From DASRJG01 sp964647625 (lineage in GTDB: Bacteria; Acidobacteriota; Polarisedimenticolia; Polarisedimenticolales; DASRJG01): a DNA stretch of 64,000 bases. This document shows positions 1 to 10,054 of the stretch, in pieces. Each line of letters begins with the position of its first letter. The stretch's first letter is position 1. The stretch lies in the NCBI GenBank assembly GCA_964647625.1, contig CAZYHZ010000003.1, forward strand, positions 66,823 through 130,822, read 5' to 3'. The notes under the pieces are model-generated. The model did no database searches and was not told the DNA's origin. It was given only the letters and a program-made list of their open reading frames with translations. A program made the translations under genes and the position numbers.

Positions 1-2124
1 CGGAAGCGGCTCCGTCCCGTTCCCTTCGTAAACGCGAACCGACACCACCGTATCGCCCGGGCGGATCTGCGTGACGATCTCGCGGAACCCGCGGACCACG
101 CGGCCGAACGACGTGTAGCGGCCGTCGAGGTGCGGCTGCGGGGACAGCGTGACGAACCACTGGCTGCCGGCGGTGTCCTTCCCGTCGGACGCCATCCCGA
201 GCACACCGGCCGAAAACCTCAGGGGGTTGAACTCGTCGCGGATCGAATAGCCGGGCCCGCCGAATCCGTCTCCGCGCGGGTCGCCGTCCTGCACGACGAA
301 ATTCGGCACGACGCGGTGGACCGTGAGGTTGTCGAAGAAGCTCTTCTTGGCGAGCTCGGCGAAGTTCCATGCGGCCATCGGCGCGGCGTCGGAGTCGAGG
401 GCGAGCGTGAACCGTCCGATGGCGGTGCCGGGGCGCTGCAGCGAGACGATCGCGGCGTGGGGCGTCCGTCCGAACTCGACGATGCGCTCGTAGTCCTCGA
501 TGGGTCGATCGGTCGCAGGAGCGATCTTGCCGCTCCGGTCGTCGCCGAAGATGTCCTTGAGGTGGGTCACCGCACGCCGCCTGACGAGGATGTCCGGATC
601 TTCCAGGGCCCGCGTCAGGATCGCGTTCGCGCGCGGATCCCGTCCCGCCTTGGCACCGGCATCGAGGACCGCGAGCTTGGCGTCGGGAATGGTGTCGGCT
701 CCGGACGCCGTCCAGATCTCCCCGAGGCGTGCGAACAGGTCGTCGAACGTTTCCGCCGCAGGCTGGGGATGGGCGAAGCGGTCCCCGATCGCGTCCCCGA
801 CGGCGGCGCGCACGACCGGGTCCTTCGCCCGGAACAAGCCGGAGAGGAGCGACGTGATCGCTCCGGGCTGGCCGGCCACGATGGGAACCCCCAGCGCGAC
901 GACATTCGGGGCCGCGTCGCCGAGGAGGGACCGGGCGGCTCCGAGCGAGCCCTGCTCGGTGTGCCCCGCGATCACCTCCGCGGACGCCGCTCGCATGCGC
1001 GGGTCGGGGCTCGCGAGCATCTCCCGGACGACGGACGGCGCTTTCGTCGGGTCGACCTTCGTGAGGGAGAGGAGCAAGGCTTCGCGGATCCAGCCGGCAT
1101 CGACCTTGCGCAGCATCTGATTGAGGTCCCCTTGCGCCGCGGTGCCCCCGACGTTTCCCATCGCCTCGAGAGCGGCGCGCACGACCGCCTGATCGCGATC
1201 GGACAGAGCACGGTCGAGATACGGCTTGATCGGGATCCCCGGATACCCGAGCGCGCGCACCGCGTTGATGCGCACGCCGGGGTTCGGGTCGGTCGAAAGC
1301 GTCCCCACCGCCGCCAGCTCGGCGCCGGCGCGGGGCGAGGCGAGGCCGCGCGCGACGTTCATCCGGACCTCCGCTTCGGGATCCGACACACGCGCGACCA
1401 GCGCCGCGCGCGCCTTCGCGATCCCGGCGTCCGGAAGGACGCCGACGACGGCCCCCGAGGACGGGGGCGCGATCGCAGCCGAGGCCATGCGGGCGAGCGC
1501 GTAGGCGGAGCCGATTCTCACCGCCGCATCGGTCGACCTGAGGTTTTCGATCAGCGCGTCGAGCAGGGGCTCCGGCTCGGCGAACTTCCAGGCCGAAAAC
1601 GAAGCGGCCGCGCGCACCGGCATCTCGGAATCGGTCAGCAGCGCGCGGATCGCGGGGCGGCCGTTCGGGTGGTGGAGGCGCCCGAGCGCCTCGGCGGATT
1701 GCGCGCGGACGGCGGCCGCGGGATCCGTCGCGAGCTTCTCCACGACCGCCTCGCCGGCGGGGTCCGCGACCAGGCCGATGGAGAACGCGGCGTTGGCGCG
1801 AATGTCGGGATCCGTGTCGGTCGCCGCGGTCGCCAGCTCCGGAGACGCCGCCGCGTCGCCGATTTGCCCCAGGGCGAGCACCGCTTTGGCGCGCACGGTG
1901 GGATCCGCATCCGTCAAGAGCCCGCGCAAATCGGAATCGAGCGCGCGAAGATCGGCGGCGCGCAGAATCAACGCCAGCTTGTGCACGCGCGGATCGACCT
2001 TCGCCTTCGTCGCAGGAGAGGATGAGGCAGCGGGTGCTCCGGCGGGCCGCGAGACGGGGACGCTGAAACAGCCCAACGCGAAGAGTGCCACCGCCGCGGC
2101 TCCGGCGAATCCTGGGATGCGCAT
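1..2124 (-). CDS. HEAT-repeat lipoprotein with C-terminal cyclophilin-type peptidyl-prolyl isomerase domain (partial)
   Basis: The frame is open from an ATG at 2124 to the left edge (708 codons, no stop), so the C-terminus is missing. Residues 1-17 form a lipoprotein signal with lipobox ALGC (Cys17), predicting an outer-membrane or periplasmic lipoprotein. Roughly residues 45-540 are alpha-helical HEAT-type repeats with recurring Asp-Pro and Val-Arg pairs. From about residue 555 a cyclophilin domain is visible, with FDNLTVHRVVPNFVVQDGD and GSQWFVTLSP; the Arg, Phe and Gln of the cyclophilin active site are present. Prolyl isomerisation of exported proteins is known for the family; HEAT-mediated partner binding is inference. 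A TATAAT hexamer on this strand lies at 2149-2154. The gene diverges from lolA. The long antisense frame here is a high-GC shadow. Confidence 0.9.
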   Translation of the reverse strand, partial: MRIPGFAGAAAVALFALGCFSVPVSRPAGAPAASSSPATKAKVDPRVHKLALILRAADLRALDSDLRGLLTDADPTVRAKAVLALGQIGDAAASPELATAATDTDPDIRANAAFSIGLVADPAGEAVVEKLATDPAAAVRAQSAEALGRLHHPNGRPAIRALLTDSEMPVRAAASFSAWKFAEPEPLLDALIENLRSTDAAVRIGSAYALARMASAAIAPPSSGAVVGVLPDAGIAKARAALVARVSDPEAEVRMNVARGLASPRAGAELAAVGTLSTDPNPGVRINAVRALGYPGIPIKPYLDRALSDRDQAVVRAALEAMGNVGGTAAQGDLNQMLRKVDAGWIREALLLSLTKVDPTKAPSVVREMLASPDPRMRAASAEVIAGHTEQGSLGAARSLLGDAAPNVVALGVPIVAGQPGAITSLLSGLFRAKDPVVRAAVGDAIGDRFAHPQPAAETFDDLFARLGEIWTASGADTIPDAKLAVLDAGAKAGRDPRANAILTRALEDPDILVRRRAVTHLKDIFGDDRSGKIAPATDRPIEDYERIVEFGRTPHAAIVSLQRPGTAIGRFTLALDSDAAPMAAWNFAELAKKSFFDNLTVHRVVPNFVVQDGDPRGDGFGGPGYSIRDEFNPLRFSAGVLGMASDGKDTAGSQWFVTLSPQPHLDGRYTSFGRVVRGFREIVTQIRPGDTVVSVRVYEGNGTEPLP

Positions 2125-2175
2125 CGAGACCTCGTCGACAAAGCGGTGATTATAGGGCGTCTTCCGGAGGGCCCG

Positions 2176-2205
2176 TTGACCTGACCAGGGGCCCACTGCT
2201 AACGT
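2176..2205 (+). promoter_or_regulatory. Possible sigma70-type promoter of lolA
   Basis: TTGACC at 2176-2181 and TAACGT at 2200-2205 are separated by 18 bases, just upstream of the lolA ribosome-binding site. The match is partial and rests on sequence alone. Confidence 0.35.
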
Positions 2206-2222
2206 CGCCCCGAGGAGCTTCG

Positions 2223-2936
2223 ATGCGGAAACTCGACGTCGCCATGGCGGGGCTCGCGCTGTTCGCCGCTTCCACGCTCGCCGCGGCGAAGGAGGCCCCC
2301 AAGGATCCCGCGCTGGCCCAGGTCCTCACTCGTTTCGACCGCGTGCAGGAGGGGATTCGCACCCTCTCCGCGGAGTTCACGCAGACCACGCGGAGCCCGA
2401 TCCTGAAGGATCCGATCGTCGCCAAGGGGCGGTTCTACTTGACCAAGCCCGATTCGGTGTCGTGGGAGTACACGACACCCGAGCCGATGCGCTTCGTCGT
2501 CGCGAACGGCGAGTACACCGGGTATTTCCCCGAGCGGAAGAAAGCGGAAAAGCGCGACATCAAGAGATGGAGCGAGCAGCTGTTCCGTTTCTTCGGCCTG
2601 GGTCAGGGGTCGACGGAGCTCGGCAAGTTCTACGAGATCGCGCTCGGGCATCCGCCCGCCGACGACGGCAAGTCGTACCTCCTCTTGCTGTCGCCCAAGA
2701 AGCGCCGCGTGCGGAAAAGCGTCGATCAGGTCAAGCTCCAGGTCGATGCCGCCTCGCTCTTGCCGATGCGGATCGAATACGTCGGAAAAGACGGCGGCCA
2801 GCGCGAGATCCGGTTCTCGAACGCGCGTTTGAACCCCGATATCGCCGCGAGCCTATACAACGTCGAGATCCCGGCCGGCGTGCCGATCACGAGCGGTTTC
2901 AGCGGCCTCGACGGCGGAACGGATCGCACGCACTGA
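2223..2936 (+). CDS. lolA: Outer-membrane lipoprotein carrier protein LolA
   Basis: This 237-aa protein has a Sec signal peptide (about residues 1-21, ending LAAAKEA). The mature part is LolA-like: an early SAEFTQTTRSP strand, then KPDSVSWEYTTPEPMRFVVA, and a basic DQVKLQVDAASLLPMRIEY strand near the C-terminus. LolA binds lipoproteins released by LolCDE at the inner membrane and carries them across the periplasm, which implies a diderm envelope. The start is the ATG at 2223, preceded by GAGGAG at 2212-2217; the frame stays open further upstream, but no better start is seen. The HDAC-family gene starts 8 bases after its stop. Partners LolB and LolCDE are not in the window. Confidence 0.9.
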   Translation: MRKLDVAMAGLALFAASTLAAAKEAPKDPALAQVLTRFDRVQEGIRTLSAEFTQTTRSPILKDPIVAKGRFYLTKPDSVSWEYTTPEPMRFVVANGEYTGYFPERKKAEKRDIKRWSEQLFRFFGLGQGSTELGKFYEIALGHPPADDGKSYLLLLSPKKRRVRKSVDQVKLQVDAASLLPMRIEYVGKDGGQREIRFSNARLNPDIAASLYNVEIPAGVPITSGFSGLDGGTDRTH

Positions 2937-2944
2937 CTCAAGCG

Positions 2945-3883
2945 ATGAGACGCGTCGGGCTGGTCTCGGACCCGATATTCGAATCCCACGACACGGGTCC
3001 CGGACATCCCGAGCGGCCCGCGCGGCTGGCCCGCATCCGCGAGGCGCTCGAACGGCGCGGGCTTCCCGGCCGCTGCGTGAGCGTGCCGCTCGTGGCTGCG
3101 GACGATGCCATGCTCGCCAGGGTCCACGACGCCGAGCACATCCGTCGCGTCGACGGCGCGTGGGCGTCCGGAGCCCGGTTGCTCGATTCGATGGACACGG
3201 CGATCGGCTCCGAGAGCGCCCGTGTGGCGAGGCTCGCGGCGGGATCGCTCGCTTCGCTGTGTGCCGAGGTCGCCGCGAAGCGGCTCGACGCGGGCCTGGC
3301 GATCGTCCGTCCTCCGGGGCATCACGCGGAGCGAGATCTCGCGATGGGATTCTGCCTGTTCAACAACGTCGCCGTCGCCGCCGCCCACGTACGCGCGGAG
3401 TGCGGCATCGAGCGCGTGCTGGTCGTCGACTGGGACGTCCACCACGGTAACGGCACGCAGCACATCTTCGAGGACGACCCGGCGGTTTTCTACTATTCGT
3501 CGCACCAGATGCCGCTGTATCCCGGGACCGGCTACGCGAGGGAGCGGGGACGGGGTCGCGGCGAAGGAGCGACGCTCAACGTACCCCTCGCACCCGGAAC
3601 CGGCGACGACGAATTCCTAGGAGCGCTGTCGGGGCCGCTGCAGCGCGCGATGGAATCGTACCGGCCGGAGTTCGTCTTGATCTCCGCCGGATTCGACGCC
3701 CACGCCGCGGACCCCTTGGGCGGCCTTCGCGTATCCACCGGCGCTTACCGGACGGCCACGGAAATCGTTCGGGAGATCGCCGAGCGCCACGCCTCCGGCC
3801 GGATCGTGTCGACGCTCGAGGGGGGATACGATCTCGACGCGCTCGCCGAATCGACGGCGACACACCTCGACGCGCTGCTCTAG
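2945..3883 (+). CDS. Histone-deacetylase-family (AcuC-like) deacetylase
   Basis: This 312-aa protein spans one complete class-II-like HDAC fold. Visible motifs are RPPGHHAERD (catalytic His pair), DWDVHHGNGTQ (Asp and His zinc ligands), SAGFDAHAADPLGG (second zinc Asp) and LEGGYDL (transition-state Tyr). Family members remove acyl groups from lysines, polyamines or small amides; the substrate cannot be told from sequence. The ATG at 2945 lies 8 bases after the lolA stop with no clear Shine-Dalgarno, so translation may depend on lolA. Its stop codon overlaps that of the convergent ygfZ within the tetranucleotide CTAG (3880-3883). Confidence 0.93.
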   Translation: MRRVGLVSDPIFESHDTGPGHPERPARLARIREALERRGLPGRCVSVPLVAADDAMLARVHDAEHIRRVDGAWASGARLLDSMDTAIGSESARVARLAAGSLASLCAEVAAKRLDAGLAIVRPPGHHAERDLAMGFCLFNNVAVAAAHVRAECGIERVLVVDWDVHHGNGTQHIFEDDPAVFYYSSHQMPLYPGTGYARERGRGRGEGATLNVPLAPGTGDDEFLGALSGPLQRAMESYRPEFVLISAGFDAHAADPLGGLRVSTGAYRTATEIVREIAERHASGRIVSTLEGGYDLDALAESTATHLDALL

Positions 3884-4848
3884 GGCTTCACGCGTTCCGC
3901 CGGCCATTCTTCGCCTGCGACGGCGACGGCAATCGTAGCGTCGTCCGATAGATCGCGTCGCTTGACGGAGGCGATGGCCGCCACCGTTTCAAGTCCGGGC
4001 ACCCGGCACGCGCTCGTCACGGTGCCGACCGGCCGGCCTCCGGCAATCACCTCCGCCCCCCGTTCCGGCACGGGGGCCGAATCCGCCAGCCGCAGCCGGA
4101 CGAGCGCTCGCGACACCTTGTCGTACGTGTTCAACCGGGCCACGACTTCCTGTCCCACGTAGCAGCCTTTGGTGAAGCTGACCGCGTCGCGGAGCCCGGC
4201 TTCGAGCGGGTTGTACTCTTCCGTCAGCTCGTGTCCCGCCGCGGGATAGCCTCGGACGATTCTCCAGGTCTCGACGTCCGCTCGCTCCATCGGCGCGCCC
4301 CCGACCGATAGGACGACCGCGCGAAGCGCCGCCTCGACCTCCGTTGTCGATGCGCGCGGGCCGATGACGAGAACGCCCTCGGCGTCGAATCCGTTCGTCG
4401 CCACCACATCGACGGCAACCCCATTGACGACGCACGATGCGGCGCCGAAGCCGGGAAGTTCCGGAATACCAGCCGCCGTCGAGGCGCCGCGCCACCGCGG
4501 CCCGACGATCGAGAGCGCGAATGTCGACCCGGACACGTCGCGAAGCTCCGTGACCTCAGCGAACGTGTACTTCCCGAGGTGGGAGAGAACCCGCGCCGGA
4601 CCGGCCGGCGCCGTCAGGAGCAACACACCTGCCGCGCCGAGATTGTGGACGAACAGGCGCTCGACGATTCGTCCCTTGGCGCTCGTCAGCACGGTCGGGC
4701 GGCCTTCTCCCGGAGCCAGCGATGCGACGTCTCCCGTGCTCAGCCGGTGAAGCAGGGCGAGAAGGTCGGGGCCGGTTCCGATCAAGCGCCCGAGATCGGA
4801 TCGGTCGGCGAGAGCGCAGGTTGCTTCGGCAGCTTCGAGGCCGGTCAT
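3880..4848 (-). CDS. ygfZ: YgfZ/GcvT-family folate-binding protein
   Basis: This 322-aa protein resembles the folate-binding GcvT fold and carries the YgfZ signature KGCYVGQEVVARL near residue 220. YgfZ is a tetrahydrofolate-dependent factor that supports assembly or repair of certain Fe-S enzymes and tRNA modification. The ATG at 4848 overlaps the stop of the upstream mqnD gene (ATGA, 4845-4848), so the two are probably translated from one message. The frame remains open upstream into mqnD, but that extension has no YgfZ similarity. The true aminomethyltransferase GcvT is less likely given the length and the KGCYxGQE motif. Confidence 0.88.
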   Translation of the reverse strand: MTGLEAAEATCALADRSDLGRLIGTGPDLLALLHRLSTGDVASLAPGEGRPTVLTSAKGRIVERLFVHNLGAAGVLLLTAPAGPARVLSHLGKYTFAEVTELRDVSGSTFALSIVGPRWRGASTAAGIPELPGFGAASCVVNGVAVDVVATNGFDAEGVLVIGPRASTTEVEAALRAVVLSVGGAPMERADVETWRIVRGYPAAGHELTEEYNPLEAGLRDAVSFTKGCYVGQEVVARLNTYDKVSRALVRLRLADSAPVPERGAEVIAGGRPVGTVTSACRVPGLETVAAIASVKRRDLSDDATIAVAVAGEEWPAERVKP

Positions 4849-5696
4849 GCGATGAAGGTGACCTCGCCGACCGGCGGAATGATGCCCGCCACGGCGCCTT
4901 CGTCGAGGAACCGGCGAATCGACGCGCGGCCCCGATCGCCGTAGTCGAGCGTGAGGTCGTTCACATACATCCCGACGAAGCGGTCGTTCGCGGAAGGCGA
5001 CAACCCTCGCCCGAAGTCGCGTGCATAGGCGAGCGCCTCCTCGCGGTGAGAGAGCGCGTACGCGATCGAGTCCCGGTACATCTTGGTCAGGCCGGTCATC
5101 GCGGACGCGCCGAGATCGCGGCGGACCGCGTTCCCCCCGAGCGGCAGCGGCAGTCCGCCGGTTCGCTCGCTCCACCAGGCGCCGAGGTCGAGGACCTTCG
5201 ACAGCCCACGCTCTCCGTAGGTGAGCTGGCCTTCGTGGATGATCAGGCCGGCATCGGCCCGGCCTTCGACGACGGCGTCCAGGATCTCATCGAACGGCAC
5301 GACGACGTGGGAAAAATCCGCGGCGGCGTAGAGCCGCAGCGCGAGATACGCGGAGGTCAGCCGGCCGGGGATCGCGACCGTCCGCCTCAAGACCTCGCCG
5401 GGAGACAGAGGCTCTCGCGCGACGACGATCGGCCCGTAGCCGTCTCCCATGCTCGCCCCGCACGACATCAGCGCGTACCGCTCGGCGAGGTGCGCGTAGG
5501 CGTGGATCGACACCGCCGTCACCTCGAGCTCTCCGGCCATCGCCCTGCGGTTCAAGCTCTCGATGTCTTCCAGAACCTGCACGACGCCGAAGCCTGCGGT
5601 TTCGACCTTGCCCTTGGCGATCGCGTAATACATGAACGCGTCATCGGGATCCGGCGAATGGCCGATCCGCACGACCGTGCTTTTCGTGGCGGTCAC
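4845..5696 (-). CDS. mqnD: 1,4-dihydroxy-6-naphthoate synthase (MqnD family)
   Basis: This 283-aa protein has the periplasmic-binding-protein-like fold of the menaquinone enzymes MqnA and MqnD. It begins HSPDPDDAFMYYAI and contains IPGRLTSAYLALRLY, GLIIHEGQLTYGERGL and GLPLPLGGNAV, which fit MqnD better than MqnA. MqnD converts cyclic dehypoxanthinyl futalosine to 1,4-dihydroxy-6-naphthoate in the futalosine route to menaquinone. It starts with GTG at 5696, preceded by GGAG. A TATAAT on this strand at 5735-5740 is a candidate -10 box. The gene diverges from the M20 amidohydrolase; no other mqn gene is in the window. Confidence 0.82.
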   Translation of the reverse strand: MTATKSTVVRIGHSPDPDDAFMYYAIAKGKVETAGFGVVQVLEDIESLNRRAMAGELEVTAVSIHAYAHLAERYALMSCGASMGDGYGPIVVAREPLSPGEVLRRTVAIPGRLTSAYLALRLYAAADFSHVVVPFDEILDAVVEGRADAGLIIHEGQLTYGERGLSKVLDLGAWWSERTGGLPLPLGGNAVRRDLGASAMTGLTKMYRDSIAYALSHREEALAYARDFGRGLSPSANDRFVGMYVNDLTLDYGDRGRASIRRFLDEGAVAGIIPPVGEVTFIA

Positions 5697-5764
5697 TCCG
5701 GCACTCCTTCCGTGGGATCGTCCGCGAGCGTGGGATTATAGAATGCGGTCGAAAGGGGAGCCTG

Positions 5765-6934
5765 GTGAGCGACGAGGTAAGGTCCCGCGTGCACGCCCTG
5801 ACGGACTCGCTCGTTGGTTGGCGGCGGGCGCTTCACGCCCGGCCCGAGCTCGGCTTCGCGGAGCACGAAACCTCCGCGTTCGTGGCGGGACAGCTTACGA
5901 AGCTCGGCCTTTCGGTCGAGACCGGAATCGCCACGACCGGTGTCGTGGGAGTTCTGGCCGCGAAGTCTCCCAAGCGCGCGCCTCTCCTGCTGCGGGCCGA
6001 CATGGATGCGCTCCCGATCGAAGAACAGCCCGGGCGGCCTTACGGCTCTCAGATCGCCGGGAAGATGCACGCGTGCGGGCACGATGGCCACATGGCGATG
6101 CTGCTCGGCGCCGCGACGATCCTGACCGGCATGCGCGACCGGCTCGACCGGGACGTCGTGTTCTGTTTTCAGCCCGGCGAAGAAGGCTTCGGCGGTGCCG
6201 ATGCGATGATCCGTGAAGGGATCCTCGACAAGCACGGTGTTCGCGAGGTGTACGGGCTGCATTTGTGGTCGCAGTTTCCAGCGGGGACGATCCAGCTTCG
6301 CTCCGGGCCGATCATGGCGGCGCAGGATGAGTTCAGCGTGACGATCGAGGGGAAGGGCGGGCACGGCGCGATGCCGCACCAGGCGCGCGATCCGATCGTC
6401 GCCGCCGCAACGGCCGTCGGCGCTCTGCAATCCGTTGTCGCCCGCGCGATCGATCCGCTCGACGCCGCGGTCGTGACGGTCGGCTCGTTTCAAGCCGGAA
6501 GCGCGCCGAACGTCATCCCGGATGCCGCGCTCCTTCGAGGGACGATGCGGAGCTTCGACGACGGCGTTCGAGAGACCCTGAGGCACCGCGTCCCCGAGGT
6601 CTTCCAGGGCGCGGCCGCCGCCTGCGGCTGCACGGCCCGATTTTCCCTTCATCCCGGCTACCCGGCGGTGGTCAACGACGGCGAGGCGGTCGCCCGCGTG
6701 AACGCTCACGCCGCCCAAGTCGTGGGCCGGAACAACGTCGTCGAGATGAAGCCGATGGCGGCGGCGGAAGATTTCGCCTATTTCCTGAAGAAGGCGCCCG
6801 GAGCGTTCGTGTTCATCGGCGCCGGCAACCCATCGCGAGGGATCACGGCACCGCATCACTCCGCGGGCTTCGACATCGACGAGGCCGCCTTGTCCGTAGG
6901 CGCCGAGCTGCTCGTCCGGATCGCCGCGGGCTAG
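5765..6934 (+). CDS. M20-family metal-dependent amidohydrolase (N-acyl-amino-acid/hippurate hydrolase type)
   Basis: This 389-aa protein has the M20D peptidase layout: a catalytic domain with LRADMDALPIEE, HACGHDGHMAMLLGAA and PGEEGFGG, an inserted dimerisation domain starting at KGGHGAMPHQA, and HHSAGFDID near the C-terminus as the last metal ligand region. Enzymes of this group hydrolyse N-acyl or N-benzoyl amino acids, or conjugates such as indole-acetyl amino acids; the substrate is not resolved. It starts with GTG at 5765 behind AAAGGGGAG. Its stop overlaps that of the convergent EamA gene in CTAG (6931-6934). Confidence 0.92.
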   Translation: MSDEVRSRVHALTDSLVGWRRALHARPELGFAEHETSAFVAGQLTKLGLSVETGIATTGVVGVLAAKSPKRAPLLLRADMDALPIEEQPGRPYGSQIAGKMHACGHDGHMAMLLGAATILTGMRDRLDRDVVFCFQPGEEGFGGADAMIREGILDKHGVREVYGLHLWSQFPAGTIQLRSGPIMAAQDEFSVTIEGKGGHGAMPHQARDPIVAAATAVGALQSVVARAIDPLDAAVVTVGSFQAGSAPNVIPDAALLRGTMRSFDDGVRETLRHRVPEVFQGAAAACGCTARFSLHPGYPAVVNDGEAVARVNAHAAQVVGRNNVVEMKPMAAAEDFAYFLKKAPGAFVFIGAGNPSRGITAPHHSAGFDIDEAALSVGAELLVRIAAG

Positions 6935-7860
6935 GACGCGGGCGCCGCGCGCCGCAGCCCCGGAATCCTCGACGGCGCGAGCGCGAGGTACACGCCCGCG
7001 AAGATGAGGAGCGCGCCGCAGACGGTTCGGGCCGTCAGGACCTCGTGCTCGAACGTCACGCCCAGAATCGCTGCGATGACGGGCTGCAAGTAGACGAACA
7101 GCGCGACGAGCGACGCCTCGGCGCGCGCGAGCGTCCAGGAGATCAGCACGTACGCTCCCGCGGTGGGGAACGCGACGATGAAGGCTCCCCACAGCCACGC
7201 GGCCGCCGAAACCGCCCCGTAGTCCACGTGGCGGACCGCCTGGGCGCCGAACAGCGCGATGGGCACCGTTCCGAACACGAACATCAGGGCGGTCGCGGCC
7301 AAGGCGTCCACGCGGTGCATCGTGCGCTTCGAGACGACCAGGAAAAACGAGTACGAGATCGAGTTGAGCATCGTGAGGAGATCGCCGACGAACGTCGCGG
7401 ACGTCAACGACGCCCGCTCCGGGCGAATGACGAGCAGCACGCCGGCGATCGCGAGCCCGAGAGACGCCGCCTTGGGCAGCGACAGCGATTCGCGCCCCAG
7501 CGCGACGGCGATCAGGAGCGTCCACGCCGGGATCAGGGTGTTGATGATCGCGGAGTGGATCGCGGTCGTCCGCGAGAGCCCTTCGACGAAGCACACCTGG
7601 TTGATCGCGACTCCGAAGAGGGCAAAGACGGCGAGCAGCGCGAGGTCTCGAGGCGCCGTCGGGAAGCGCCGGCGCATTGCGCGTCCGACCGCCAGCAGCA
7701 GGACGGCGGCCGAGGCGACGCGGATCACCGCCCAAGCTCGGGGCGGGATCTCGCGGAGGACGATCTTGCCCGCGAGGTAGTGGACCCCGAAGAAAATCTG
7801 GATGACCGTGAGCGCCGAGACGACGCGCAGCTTGTGGGTTCCGGCCGCCGAGTGGGTCAA
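6931..7860 (-). CDS. EamA/DMT-superfamily transporter
   Basis: This 309-aa integral membrane protein has about ten hydrophobic helices arranged as two EamA halves. It is related to RhaT/RarD-type drug and metabolite exporters; the substrate is unknown. The proposed start is TTG at 7860, supported by GGAG a few bases upstream; no ATG or GTG is available at a comparable position, so the start is uncertain. The gene lies immediately after the groESL terminator on the same strand and so probably needs its own promoter or read-through. Confidence 0.85.
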   Translation of the reverse strand: MTHSAAGTHKLRVVSALTVIQIFFGVHYLAGKIVLREIPPRAWAVIRVASAAVLLLAVGRAMRRRFPTAPRDLALLAVFALFGVAINQVCFVEGLSRTTAIHSAIINTLIPAWTLLIAVALGRESLSLPKAASLGLAIAGVLLVIRPERASLTSATFVGDLLTMLNSISYSFFLVVSKRTMHRVDALAATALMFVFGTVPIALFGAQAVRHVDYGAVSAAAWLWGAFIVAFPTAGAYVLISWTLARAEASLVALFVYLQPVIAAILGVTFEHEVLTARTVCGALLIFAGVYLALAPSRIPGLRRAAPAS

Positions 7861-7872
7861 TCGCGCTCCGGC

Positions 7873-7905
7873 AAAAAAAAAGCCCGGCTCCGTGGGGAGC
7901 CGGGC
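7873..7905 (-). terminator. Rho-independent terminator of groESL
   Basis: Read on the minus strand, a 10-bp perfect stem (GCCCGGCTCC pairing with GGAGCCGGGC) with a 4-base loop is followed by nine T residues. It lies 45 bases after the groEL stop codon. Confidence 0.93.
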
Positions 7906-7950
7906 CGAGAGTTTATGTCAACGGGCCGTGAGTCCGGCCCGATGGGTCGA

Positions 7951-9591
<1,641 letters not shown>

Positions 9592-9652
9592 TTTTCTTCA
9601 ATCCTCCCATTGGATGTTTATCGATTCGAGACGTTCACACGAAGCGGGACGC

Positions 9653-9940
9653 TTACTCCAGGATGCCGAGGACTTCGTCCTCTCTGAGGATGACGTGCTC
9701 CTGATCGTCGATCTTGATCTCGGTGCCCGCGTACTTTCCGAAGAGGATGCGATCGCCGACCTTCACCTCGAGGGGCGTGCGCTTGCCTTCTTTGTTGACC
9801 GCGCCGGCGCCGACGGCGACGACCTTCCCTTCCATCGGCTTCTCTTTCGCCGTATCGGGGATGATGATCGAGCCCTTCTTCTGCTCCTTCTCTTCGATCC
9901 TCTTGACCAGGACCCTGTCGTACAGCGGCTTCATCTTCAT
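9653..9940 (-). CDS. groS: Co-chaperonin GroES (Hsp10)
   Basis: This 95-aa protein is a complete GroES, from MKMKPLYDRVLVKRIEE to ILREDEVLGILE. It includes the mobile loop region (KKGSIIIPDTAKEKP), which contacts GroEL, and the conserved VKVGDRILFGKYAG strand. It caps the GroEL ring. It is the first gene of the groESL operon; upstream are a sigma70-type promoter and a CIRCE operator, so repression by HrcA and induction by heat are expected (hrcA is not in the window). Confidence 0.97.
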   Translation of the reverse strand: MKMKPLYDRVLVKRIEEKEQKKGSIIIPDTAKEKPMEGKVVAVGAGAVNKEGKRTPLEVKVGDRILFGKYAGTEIKIDDQEHVILREDEVLGILE

Positions 9941-9997
9941 CGCTTCGGACCTCCTAGATTCTGTTAAATTGCCTAGAATCAGTTGTTTGCGCGCCTG

Positions 9998-10024
9998 TTA
10001 GCACTCGCAATAAGCGAGTGCCAG
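9998..10024. promoter_or_regulatory. CIRCE operator (HrcA binding site) of groESL
   Basis: TTAGCACTC, a 9-base spacer and GAGTGCCAG match the CIRCE consensus TTAGCACTC-N9-GAGTGCTAA; only two bases of the second arm deviate. It lies just downstream of the groES -10 box, where HrcA binding would block transcription. Confidence 0.95.
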
Positions 10025-10025
10025 C

Positions 10026-10054
10026 ATGTTAGGATTTGGCTCTGCCACTGTCAA
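10026..10054 (-). promoter_or_regulatory. Sigma70-type promoter of groESL
   Basis: On the minus strand TTGACA (10049-10054) and TAACAT (10026-10031) are separated by exactly 17 bases. The predicted transcription start falls inside or next to the CIRCE operator. Confidence 0.85.

Noticed and set aside
130..2025. 631-codon plus-strand frame
   Set aside because: It is exactly antisense to the HEAT/cyclophilin gene, is Arg/Gly-rich and has no recognisable domain. High GC makes such shadow frames common.
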